DNA of 7,328 bases from an uncultured Roseateles sp. (GTDB taxonomy: Bacteria; Pseudomonadota; Gammaproteobacteria; Burkholderiales; Burkholderiaceae). The DNA is taken from contig CAMLKW010000219.1 of assembly GCA_946480605.1 (NCBI GenBank), positions 1 through 7,328 on the forward strand. The letters run 5' to 3'. Below are positions 1 to 5,685 of this stretch, piece by piece (the stretch's first letter is position 1; each line of letters begins with the position of its first letter). Both the position numbers and the translations under genes were made by a program. Below the pieces are notes generated by a model. That model saw only the letters and a list, made by a program, of their open reading frames with translations. It searched no databases and was not told the DNA's origin.

Positions 1-275
1 CGTCCGGCAAGGTGCCGGCGGCCATCCACGTCAGCCCCGAGGCGCTGGCCGGCGGCCCGCTGGCCAAGCTGCGCGACGGTGACGTGGTGCGCGTGTGCGC
101 CGTCAACGGCGTGCTGGCCGCGCTGGTGGACGACGCCGAATGGGCCCGCCGCGAGAACGCGCGGCTGGACCCGGCGGAGGCCGACGTCAACGCCCATGGT
201 CTGGGCCGCGAACTCTTCGCGGGTCTGCGTCGCAACGTGCTGAGTGCCGAAGAGGGCGCCATCACCTGGCTGTGA
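1..275 (+). CDS. edd: Phosphogluconate dehydratase, C-terminal end (partial)
   Basis: This is the last 90 codons of 6-phosphogluconate dehydratase, the first committed enzyme of the Entner-Doudoroff pathway. It dehydrates 6-phosphogluconate to 2-keto-3-deoxy-6-phosphogluconate (KDPG) in the cytoplasm. The first full codon is at position 3, so the gene begins outside the window. The fragment reads [14 protein letters not shown], then [11 protein letters not shown] with a VRV strand, and near the end GRELFAGLR. This matches the C-terminal swivelling domain of the IlvD/Edd family as I recall it from E. coli Edd. The catalytic and Fe-S cluster residues lie upstream and cannot be checked. The stop is 10 bp before the eda start, so the two are almost certainly co-transcribed and make successive pathway steps. 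Identification is firm because of the family-specific C-terminus and the eda neighbour. Confidence 0.93.
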   Translation, partial: SGKVPAAIHVSPEALAGGPLAKLRDGDVVRVCAVNGVLAALVDDAEWARRENARLDPAEADVNAHGLGRELFAGLRRNVLSAEEGAITWL

Positions 276-285
276 GAATCGAAGA

Positions 286-909
286 ATGCTTGAAACCCTG
301 AGCCTGGCCAGCCACGGCCCCGTCATCCCCGTCATCGTCATCCAGCGTCTGGAGGACGCCGTGCCCTTGGCCGAAGCGCTGGTCGCCGGCGGCGTCAAGG
401 TGCTCGAAGTCACACTGCGCACGCCGGTCGCGCTGCAGGCCATGGAAGCCATGGCCAAGGTGCCCGGCGCCATCGTCGGCGCCGGCACGCTGCGCACGCC
501 GGCCGACGTGCGTGCCGCCAAGAGCGCCGGCTGCCAGTTCGGTGTCAGCCCCGGCTTCACCGACGCGCTGGCCTCCGCCTGCAACGCGGAAGACCTGCCG
601 CTGCTGCCCGGCGTGTCGACCGCGTCCGAAGTGATGCAGGCCAACGCCGCCGGCTTCAGCTTCCTGAAGCTGTTCCCGGCCACGGCGGTCGGCGGCGTCA
701 ACCTGCTGAAGGCGCTGGGCGGCCCGTTCCCGGACGTGGCCTTCTGCCCCACTGGCGGCATCTCGCTGCAGACGGCACCCGACTTCCTGAAGCTGGCCAA
801 CGTCAAGGTCTGCGGCGGCTCATGGCTGACGCCCCAGGACGCCATCGATGCCAAGGACTGGGCGCGTATCACGAAGCTGGCCGCCGAGGCTGCCGCCCTG
901 CGCGGCTGA
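286..909 (+). CDS. eda: KDPG aldolase (2-dehydro-3-deoxyphosphogluconate aldolase)
   Basis: This 207-residue class I aldolase splits KDPG into pyruvate and glyceraldehyde-3-phosphate, completing the Entner-Doudoroff pathway. Family motifs are all present: PVIPVIVI near the N-terminus, VLEVTLRT with the catalytic Glu41 and substrate-binding Arg45, GAGT at 65-68, SPG at 88-90, the Schiff-base Lys128 in FLKLFPA, and the phosphate-binding CPTGGIS at 154-160. Length matches the family (E. coli Eda is 213 residues). I chose ATG 286 because the product then begins like its homologues; an in-frame GTG-type start at 244 would lie inside edd. The ribosome site is weak (a GAAGA run just before the start), which fits translational coupling to edd 10 bp upstream. 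No frameshift or lost key residue is seen. Confidence 0.97.
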   Translation: MLETLSLASHGPVIPVIVIQRLEDAVPLAEALVAGGVKVLEVTLRTPVALQAMEAMAKVPGAIVGAGTLRTPADVRAAKSAGCQFGVSPGFTDALASACNAEDLPLLPGVSTASEVMQANAAGFSFLKLFPATAVGGVNLLKALGGPFPDVAFCPTGGISLQTAPDFLKLANVKVCGGSWLTPQDAIDAKDWARITKLAAEAAALRG

Positions 910-916
910 TCTCAGC

Positions 917-944
917 ACCTGCCGGGCGAGCTAGCCTGGCAGGT
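917..944. terminator. Intergenic hairpin, possible bidirectional terminator
   Basis: Positions 917-926 (ACCTGCCGGG) and 935-944 (CCTGGCAGGT) form a 10-bp stem with one mismatch and an 8-base loop. It sits between the convergent eda (stop at 909) and thioesterase (stop at 931-933) genes, overlapping the last codons of the latter. Neither side has a clear T tract, so it is not a textbook intrinsic terminator. Placement between convergent genes is the main argument for a role in ending transcription or protecting 3' ends. Confidence 0.4.
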
Positions 945-1473
945 CGAACAGCAGGCAGGTCGTGCTCGCATGCGCGTACAGCCTGCCGTCGTGGCCGACG
1001 AGTTCGGCCTCCGAGGTCGTCACCTGCCGACCGCGGTGCACCACGTGGCCGATGGCGCGCACCAGCGGCACCTGGTCGGTGAGCGCGCGCACGAGATTCA
1101 CCTTGAACTCCAGCGTCGTGTACGCGCGGCCCAGCGGCAGCGTCGTGTGCACCGAGCAGCCGAGCGCCGAATCGAGCAAGGTCGCGAACCAGCCACCGTG
1201 CACGCTGCCCAGTGGGTTGTAGTACTTGAACTGCGGCCGGCCCTGAAAGACGGCCTCGCCATCGGCCACCGAGATCAGCATGAAGTCCAGCGTCTCGCTG
1301 ATGGGCGGCGGCGGTGCCGCGCCGTCCAGCATGGCCTGCATCTGCTGCAGGCCGGTCTTGCCGGCCAGCATGGCGCGAGAGGCCAGGCCCGTGCCGGGTC
1401 GCAGGCGGGCGCGCACGGCGGCCTCGTCGGCCTGCCATTGCGCCAGGATGTGTTCGGGGGATGCGTCGGTCAT
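931..1473 (-). CDS. PaaI-family hotdog-fold thioesterase
   Basis: This 180-residue protein carries the PaaI/YdiI-type hotdog signature: NPLGSVHGGWFATLLDSALG at about residues 86-105, with the HGG motif at 92-94 and the putative catalytic acid Asp101. It probably hydrolyses acyl-CoA or aryl-CoA thioesters in the cytoplasm; the substrate cannot be read from the sequence. The hotdog domain takes up residues 55-180. The first 50 residues are an extra helical stretch, also seen in other PaaI-like proteins. I chose ATG at 1473 because GAGG lies 6 bases upstream; an in-frame ATG at 1518 would add 15 residues of low-complexity sequence without support. It follows the unknown gene at 1538-1954 on the same strand, with a 64-bp gap, and may share its transcript. 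It converges on eda across a 21-bp gap. Confidence 0.88.
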   Translation of the reverse strand: MTDASPEHILAQWQADEAAVRARLRPGTGLASRAMLAGKTGLQQMQAMLDGAAPPPPISETLDFMLISVADGEAVFQGRPQFKYYNPLGSVHGGWFATLLDSALGCSVHTTLPLGRAYTTLEFKVNLVRALTDQVPLVRAIGHVVHRGRQVTTSEAELVGHDGRLYAHASTTCLLFDLPG

Positions 1474-1537
1474 GGAGAGCCTCGGTGATGGGCCACCGAT
1501 TCTGCTCAACGCCGTCACACCATGCTGTCGCCTGAGT

Positions 1538-1954
1538 TCAGGCGGCCAGACGCTGCGTCGAGGCCGGCAGCCGTCGCGCGGACGTGGACAGCCGCAGTTG
1601 GTCCAGCACCGGCCCCTGCCAAGGCAGCAGATAGACCAGCGTGGCCAGCGAGGCCTTGCGGCGCGAGGACAGCAGCGGCCGGCCCTGGTCGTCCAGCAGC
1701 AGCACGTTGGATCGGACGTTGAGCGGGTCGGCCTGCACGACGGTGCCCTCGGCCATCTCTACCCAGTCCCACTCGACCCAGGCCTCACCGTCGGCATAGC
1801 TGCGCTCCCAGCGCGTCGTGCCGCCGACGCCGCGGTCGCCCGCCCGGTCGGGCTTCACTCGAGTCTGCGCATGACGGACATCCCGCGCGGCGCAGTCCAG
1901 CGCAGCAACGGGCCAGCAGACGCTGCCTTCCGGCAGCCGGATCAAGGTGGACAT
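1538..1954 (-). CDS. Hypothetical protein, 138 residues
   Basis: I do not recognise this family. The product is 138 residues, apparently cytoplasmic, with no signal peptide or membrane segment. It begins MSTLIRLPEGSVCWPVAALD. The centre is rich in Trp and acidic residues (GEAWVEWDWVEMAEGT), followed by NVRSNVLLLDDQGRPLL, whose alternating pattern suggests beta strands; the C-terminus is basic and Ala/Arg/Leu-rich. ATG 1954 is supported by GAGG 7 bases upstream, while the longer in-frame extension to 2053 would run into the luxR start region. It is divergent from the LuxR-type gene across 86 bp and lies upstream of the thioesterase on the same strand. It may be co-regulated with either. The coding call rests on the good ribosome site, codon bias and non-overlap with other genes. 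Confidence 0.65.
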   Translation of the reverse strand: MSTLIRLPEGSVCWPVAALDCAARDVRHAQTRVKPDRAGDRGVGGTTRWERSYADGEAWVEWDWVEMAEGTVVQADPLNVRSNVLLLDDQGRPLLSSRRKASLATLVYLLPWQGPVLDQLRLSTSARRLPASTQRLAA

Positions 1955-2022
1955 GGACAAACCTCGCGGTCGTGTGATTCGAACGGGAAGGCAGTCTCGG
2001 AGCGCAGCGAGGGCAGGGCAAG

Positions 2023-2038
2023 CTGGCAGACTTGTCAG
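2023..2038. promoter_or_regulatory. Possible lux-box-like inverted repeat before the luxR-type gene
   Basis: CTGGCAGACTTGTCAG has arms CTGGCA and TGTCAG that pair at 5 of 6 positions across a 4-base centre, and it matches the loose CT-N12-AG pattern of LuxR-family operators. It ends 2 bases before the luxR ATG, inside an 86-bp divergent intergenic region. It could serve autoregulation. The match is short and could occur by chance, and being this close to the start codon it would more likely repress than activate. Confidence 0.25.
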
Positions 2039-2040
2039 GT

Positions 2041-2769
2041 ATGGCCAAGCCACAGATGGACTATCAGCAGCTGATCGATGTCGGGCTCGCGGAGGATTTC
2101 GCGAGCTTCCAGCGCCGGCTGGTCGCCACGGCGGATGCCATGGGGTTCCCCATCATTTCCGGCGTGTTGATGCGCGGGCTGCTTCAGGATGCGGATGTGC
2201 AGATCACGTCGCTGGGCAATACGCCGACGGGGTATCTGGAAGTGGCCAAGGACTTGGGTGAAGCACGGCGTGACCCGGTGATGGCGAAGCTGATGACACA
2301 ACCCATCCCTGTCGTCTACGACCAGCAGACCTATGTCACAGCTGGCGCAGGCGAGATCTGGGAAGCGCAGGCACCCTATGGCTACAAAACCGGTATCGCG
2401 GTGAAACTCCATCTGCCGGGCAATAAGCATTTCCTGCTTGGCGTGGACCGTGATGAGTCGTTGCCGACGCCCGGCAACGACTTGATGCAGATGATCGGCG
2501 GGCTGCAGTTGCTGGCCGCCCACGCGCTGACGGCGGCCGACCGGCTGCTGGGCCCCAAGATCGACAAGGCCGACCTGCCCAAGCTGACCAAGCGCGAACT
2601 GGACGTGCTGAGCTGGACCTCGCAGGGCAAGACGGCCTGGGAAACCAGCGTCATCCTGGGCATGAGCGAGAAGACGGTGAACTTCCACCTGGGCAACGCA
2701 ATGCGCAAGCTGGGCGTGAGCTCCAAGCACCAGGCGGTGCTGAAGTGCGTGGCCGCCGGGCTGCTCTGA
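2041..2769 (+). CDS. LuxR-type transcriptional regulator, apparent solo
   Basis: This 242-residue protein has the two-domain layout of quorum-sensing LuxR regulators. Residues about 15-165 resemble the autoinducer-binding domain: RRDPVM keeps the conserved Asp78-Pro79 pair (TraR Asp70-Pro71), and GYKTGIAVKL matches the beta strands that line the pocket. Residues 180-242 are a GerE-type helix-turn-helix, with LTKRELDVL (Glu186), SQGKTAWE (Gly196) and SEKTVNFHL. It should bind DNA as a dimer in response to a small molecule. By spacing, the aromatic ligand cage of AHL receptors is changed: TraR Trp57 is Tyr65, Tyr61 is Ala69 and Trp85 is Tyr93. No luxI lies in the window, so it is a candidate LuxR solo. 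The start is uncertain: ATG 2041 has no clear Shine-Dalgarno site, and TTG 2032 or ATG 2056 are alternatives. Confidence 0.9.
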   Translation: MAKPQMDYQQLIDVGLAEDFASFQRRLVATADAMGFPIISGVLMRGLLQDADVQITSLGNTPTGYLEVAKDLGEARRDPVMAKLMTQPIPVVYDQQTYVTAGAGEIWEAQAPYGYKTGIAVKLHLPGNKHFLLGVDRDESLPTPGNDLMQMIGGLQLLAAHALTAADRLLGPKIDKADLPKLTKRELDVLSWTSQGKTAWETSVILGMSEKTVNFHLGNAMRKLGVSSKHQAVLKCVAAGLL

Positions 2770-2835
2770 GGGCGCTGCCGGTCAAAGCACCCTGGAAGAC
2801 TTGCTAGGTTTCTAGGGGGGTGAAAACAGGGACAG

Positions 2836-2867
2836 TTCGGGTCAGCAAATTTCTCTTCCGACCCGGA
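2836..2867 (+). promoter_or_regulatory. Hairpin that covers the Shine-Dalgarno site of the 18-codon ORF
   Basis: In RNA, positions 2836-2843 (TTCGGGTC) can pair with 2860-2867 (GACCCGGA), giving 8 pairs including one G-U and a 16-base A/U-rich loop. The 3' arm includes GGA of the GGAG ribosome site (2865-2868) that precedes ATG 2875. The fold could therefore lower translation until it melts or is displaced, as RNA thermometers and attenuator-like leaders do. The function is inferred; only the complementarity is seen. Confidence 0.35.
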
Positions 2868-2874
2868 GCCCGCC

Positions 2875-2931
2875 ATGAAACTCATCGACGTCATCTACGA
2901 ACTGCTCGGCCTTCCCAAGCTGGGCGGCTGA
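2875..2931 (+). CDS. Possible 18-residue peptide
   Basis: This is a short ORF encoding MKLIDVIYELLGLPKLGG. Support is the GGAG ribosome site 6 bases before the ATG, better than that of the luxR-type gene upstream. The sequence is a hydrophobic segment (LIDVIYELLGL) with charged residues on one face and a Lys-Gly-Gly end, so it could form an amphipathic helix. It lies 105 bp after the luxR-type stop and 27 bp before the next possible start. It could be a small regulatory or signal peptide, a leader peptide for the alpha-CTD-like gene, or a chance ORF. I know no family that it matches, and at this length sequence alone cannot settle it. Confidence 0.35.
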   Translation: MKLIDVIYELLGLPKLGG

Positions 2932-3078
2932 ACACCAGCCCTCAGGGAGTGCCAGAAGATGCAGGCCGGCCAGGACTGCGTTGCCGACCGCCGCCATCGT
3001 GCGGCCCTCGACAGTGCCGTCCTGGCCGATCTCTGCGAACAACCGGCCAGCCCCCATCCCGACAGACGCGGAGTCTCG

Positions 3079-3330
3079 ATGTCCATCTCCGCCGAAACCT
3101 ATGCCCGGCTGTTGAGCCTCGCCGACGAGGCGCCCCTCGACTGCCTTCCCCTGAGCGCACGTACCTTGGATCGCGCCAAGACCCTCGGCTACAACCGCAT
3201 TGGCCAGATTCGCAACACGCCCGCGAGCCGGCTGCTTGCCGATCTGGGTGCCGAGCAGGCCGAAGAGCTGCGGCAGGCGCTGCACGACTTCGGCATGCGC
3301 CAGCGCGGCCCCGCCGACGCTGCCGCCTGA
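3079..3330 (+). CDS. Small protein resembling the RNA polymerase alpha C-terminal domain
   Basis: The product is 83 residues, and residues 19-73 resemble RNA polymerase alpha-CTD. PLDCLPLSARTLDRAK corresponds to the first helices with the DNA-contact region, RIGQI (40-44) to the YIGDL core, then RLLADLG (51-57) and a last helix EELRQALHDFGM. By alignment Arg28 takes the place of E. coli Arg265 and Gly57 that of Gly296. Other DNA-contact residues differ (Asn268 to Asp, Cys269 to Arg, Lys298 to Glu, Ser299 to Gln). The fold is a small helix-hairpin-helix type, so a general HhH or SAM-like protein is the main alternative. ATG 3079 has GGAG 5 bases upstream. An in-frame ATG at 2959, with AGGGAG 9 bases upstream, would give 123 residues whose extra N-terminus I cannot place. 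It converges on the chemoreceptor with a 10-bp gap. Confidence 0.62.
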   Translation: MSISAETYARLLSLADEAPLDCLPLSARTLDRAKTLGYNRIGQIRNTPASRLLADLGAEQAEELRQALHDFGMRQRGPADAAA

Positions 3331-3340
3331 TGCTCGTGGC

Positions 3341-4942
3341 CTAGCCCTGCTTGGCTGCACGGCGCAGCTGCACAGCGTCCGGCAGCGTCCGCGTCTCGTT
3401 GGCTGCCAGCCGGAAGATGCGCAGCGCGGCAGCCACCTGCGCGGTGTCGTCCATCATCTGCGTGGCCGCGCGCGCGAGCTGCTCCACCATGCTCGCATTC
3501 TGCTGCGTGATGCCGTCCAGCTCGCGGATGGCGCCATGCACCTCGGCCACCCCACGCAACTGGGCGTGGGCGCCCTGGTCGATGTGCGCAATCAGCGTCG
3601 TGAACGACTGGACCTGGGCCAGCGTCGCGTCGATGCTCTCGCGTGCCGCGCGGGTCTGCTGCTCACCGGCCTCAACGCGACGCGTGGAATCGTCGATCAG
3701 CGACTTGACCTCGCGCGCCGCCGTCGAGCTGCGCTGCGCCAGCGCCCGCACCTCGCCAGCGACCACCGCGAAGCCCTTGCCATGCTCGCCGGCACGCGCG
3801 GCCTCGACGGCTGCATTCAAGGCCAGCAGATTGGTCTGGAACGCGATGCTGTCGATGAGCTGCACGATCTCGCCGATGCGGCCCGACGAGCCGGCGATGC
3901 CGCCCATGGTGTCGGTCACCGAATGAACGACATCGGCGCTGCGGCGCGACACCTGGTGCAACTCACCGGCAACGCCACTGGCGGTCTCCACGTCCGCGCT
4001 GGTGCCGCGCACGGTCGCGGCGATCTGCTCCATGCTGGCAGCCGTCTGCTGCAGGTTGGCCGCCTGCGCCTCCGTGCGCTGGGCCAGGTCATGGTTGCCC
4101 TGCGCGATCTCGTCGCTGACGCCACGGATGCGGTCGATCTCGTGGCGGGTGTCCACCACCATCGCGCACAGGTTCACCGACACCTGGGCCAGCGCGACCT
4201 CCAGCTCTCGCGTCAACGCGTTGCTGCCGGGGTGCAGCCGGGCGGTCAGATCGCCGGCTGCCAGCGCATGGGCGAAGGCCTGGACCGTGCCCAGGCTGGC
4301 GCGCAGCCTGGCATGCTGCAGCCAGGCCAGCCCCGACGCCGCCACGACGGCAGCGACAGCCGCGGCCCAGGGGCCGGCGATTGCGAGGGCGCTGGCGGCC
4401 ACGGCACCAGACAGCAGCGGCGCCGCCACGCCGGGCAGCCAGGGCAGCCGGCGCCCGAGGCGCCGCACAGTGCCGGACAGGCCGGGGCGCAGCAGTTCAC
4501 CACCCTCCAGGCGGTGGCGAAGACGGCCGTCGACCTGCTCCTGGCGCATCAGCGCGTACAGGCGCTCGGCCTGCTCCACCTGGTCCCGCGTGGGCTCGGA
4601 GCGCACCGACAGGTAGGCCACCGGCCGGCCGCCATCCAGCAGCGGCGTCACGTTGGCCAACACCCAGTAGTGGTCGCCGTCCTTGCGGCGGTTCTTGACC
4701 AGGCCCGACCAGGGGCGACCGGCCTGTATCGTGGCCCACATGTCGCGAAAGGCCTCGGCCGGTACGTCCGGGTGGCGCAGCAGGTTGTGCGGCTGGCCCA
4801 GCAACTCGTCCAGCGCATAGCCGCTGGCCTCGACGAAGACGGCGTTGGCATGCAGGATGCAGCCCTTCAGGTCGGTCGTGGAGACCAGCGTGCGGCCGGA
4901 AGGGAAGGGGTACTCGCGTTGGGTGACGGCTTGGAGTCGCAT
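3341..4942 (-). CDS. Aer-like PAS-domain methyl-accepting chemotaxis protein
   Basis: This 533-residue receptor closely resembles E. coli Aer, the FAD-binding aerotaxis/energy-taxis sensor. Residues 10-115 form a PAS domain with [20 protein letters not shown] and [18 protein letters not shown]; Asn33, Arg56, His57, Asp59 and Trp69 match Aer FAD-pocket positions. Residues about 172-208 hold a hydrophobic hairpin (two short membrane segments) with no periplasmic domain, followed by a HAMP-like region ([10 protein letters not shown]) and the signalling domain. The highly conserved hairpin tip lies at 363-405 ([20 protein letters not shown]). It should signal through CheW and CheA to the flagellar motor. 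It ends RRAAKQG and lacks a CheR-tethering pentapeptide, as Aer does. ATG 4942 has AAAGGA 8 bases upstream and starts like its homologues ([11 protein letters not shown]). No other che genes are in the window. Confidence 0.95.
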   Translation of the reverse strand: MRLQAVTQREYPFPSGRTLVSTTDLKGCILHANAVFVEASGYALDELLGQPHNLLRHPDVPAEAFRDMWATIQAGRPWSGLVKNRRKDGDHYWVLANVTPLLDGGRPVAYLSVRSEPTRDQVEQAERLYALMRQEQVDGRLRHRLEGGELLRPGLSGTVRRLGRRLPWLPGVAAPLLSGAVAASALAIAGPWAAAVAAVVAASGLAWLQHARLRASLGTVQAFAHALAAGDLTARLHPGSNALTRELEVALAQVSVNLCAMVVDTRHEIDRIRGVSDEIAQGNHDLAQRTEAQAANLQQTAASMEQIAATVRGTSADVETASGVAGELHQVSRRSADVVHSVTDTMGGIAGSSGRIGEIVQLIDSIAFQTNLLALNAAVEAARAGEHGKGFAVVAGEVRALAQRSSTAAREVKSLIDDSTRRVEAGEQQTRAARESIDATLAQVQSFTTLIAHIDQGAHAQLRGVAEVHGAIRELDGITQQNASMVEQLARAATQMMDDTAQVAAALRIFRLAANETRTLPDAVQLRRAAKQG

Positions 4943-4966
4943 AAACAGGGTCCTTTGACGTGCGAG

Positions 4967-4984
4967 CATGTGGGGCCTCACATG
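4967..4984. promoter_or_regulatory. 18-bp near-perfect palindrome in divergent promoter region
   Basis: CATGTGGGGCCTCACATG has perfect 6-bp outer arms (CATGTG/CACATG) and a GGCC centre, with one mismatched position pair. It lies in the 91-bp gap between the divergent receptor (start 4942) and acetyltransferase-like gene (start 5034), a usual place for an operator serving both. The regulator is unknown. No convincing -35/-10 pair or flagellar sigma28 promoter was found beside it. Confidence 0.4.
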
Positions 4985-5033
4985 AACCGCCCTTGATCTG
5001 GCGCAAGCCCGTCGCCACCCCGTCCTCCGCACC

Positions 5034-5681
5034 ATGCAAGACCGTGACATTCCTCTCGAAGCCTGGCCGCGCCGCGCGGCGCTGGCGCACTTCCTGCGCA
5101 TGGCCCAGCCGGCGTTCAGCGTCACCGTGCCGGTCGACGTGACCGGCCTGCGCGAGCGCGCCGCCCGCCACGGCGCGACGCCCTGGCTGGCCTACCACCA
5201 TGCCGCGCTGGAGGCGGCCAACACCGTCGACGCCATGCGCCAGACCCTGAAGGCGGACGGCGCCGGCGTGCGCGAGTTCGCGGCCATCCACGCCAGCACG
5301 ACGGTGCTGCGCGAGGACGGCAGCTTCGGTTTCGTGACCCTGCCGCGCGAGCCGTCGCTCGCGGCCTTTGCAGCGCGAGCCAAACCCAGCGTGGAGCGTG
5401 TACGCCGGGCCAGCGGCGACCTCTTTGCCGCCGACGAGCCGGGTGACGTGCGCGAGGAAACGCTGGTGCACATGACCGCGCTGCCCTGGCTGGCGTTCAC
5501 CGCGTTCACGCATGCACGAGGGCTGGGCGACGACCGGCCCAAGATCGCGTTCGGGCGTTTCAGGGAGGAGGGCGGCCGGCTGCTGATGCCGGTGGCCGTG
5601 GACGTGCATCACGCGCTGTGCGACGGTGTGCACGTTGGGCGGTTCTTCGAGGCTTTCCAGTCCCGCCTCGACACCATCTAG
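5034..5681 (+). CDS. Chloramphenicol acetyltransferase-like (CatA-type) protein
   Basis: The 215-residue product matches the CatA family in length (about 213-220) and along its whole span. The hallmark [13 protein letters not shown] at residues 192-204 contains the catalytic His193 (CAT His195) and structural Asp197 (CAT Asp199). Other matches are LPWLAFTAF at 150-158 and the [11 protein letters not shown] strand. CAT enzymes are trimers that move acetyl from acetyl-CoA to a hydroxyl of chloramphenicol. Here the residue at CAT Ser148, which stabilises the transition state, is Thr148, and the N-terminal half is diverged. A housekeeping O-acyltransferase of unknown substrate is as likely as a resistance enzyme. 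Base composition is like the neighbours, with no mobile-element traces. ATG 5034 has no clear Shine-Dalgarno site. It converges on exonuclease III with a 4-bp gap. Confidence 0.87.
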   Translation: MQDRDIPLEAWPRRAALAHFLRMAQPAFSVTVPVDVTGLRERAARHGATPWLAYHHAALEAANTVDAMRQTLKADGAGVREFAAIHASTTVLREDGSFGFVTLPREPSLAAFAARAKPSVERVRRASGDLFAADEPGDVREETLVHMTALPWLAFTAFTHARGLGDDRPKIAFGRFREEGGRLLMPVAVDVHHALCDGVHVGRFFEAFQSRLDTI

Positions 5682-5685
5682 GCGT

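Noticed and set aside
2803..2815. CTAGG-TTT-CTAGG repeat after the luxR-type gene as a second lux box
   Set aside because: A CT-N12-AG pattern can be drawn over it, but only 4 of 8 arm positions are symmetrical, which is no better than chance.
2959..3078. Upstream extension of the alpha-CTD-like gene (ATG 2959)
   Set aside because: It is in frame and has a fair ribosome site, but the 40 extra residues match nothing, GC bias at third positions is lower than in the domain, and ATG 3079 has a better-placed GGAG. It is kept only as an alternative start.
3372..3390. Short tandem repeat AGCGTCCGGC/AGCGTCCGCG
   Set aside because: It lies within the receptor coding region, where codon usage readily makes such short repeats.
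3200..4996. A 598-codon open frame on the plus strand opposite the chemoreceptor
   Set aside because: Its translation is Arg/Gly/Ala/His-rich with no known domain, while the minus strand encodes a full Aer-like receptor. It is an antisense shadow caused by high GC content.
4943..5033. Flagellar sigma28-type promoter for the chemoreceptor
   Set aside because: A TCAA and a GCCC element can be found about 16 bases apart, but the GCCGATAA-like -10 is not matched well enough.
4497..5633. A 378-codon minus-strand frame crossing the receptor start, the divergent gap and the CAT-like gene
   Set aside because: It overlaps two well-supported genes in other frames, and its translation matches nothing.
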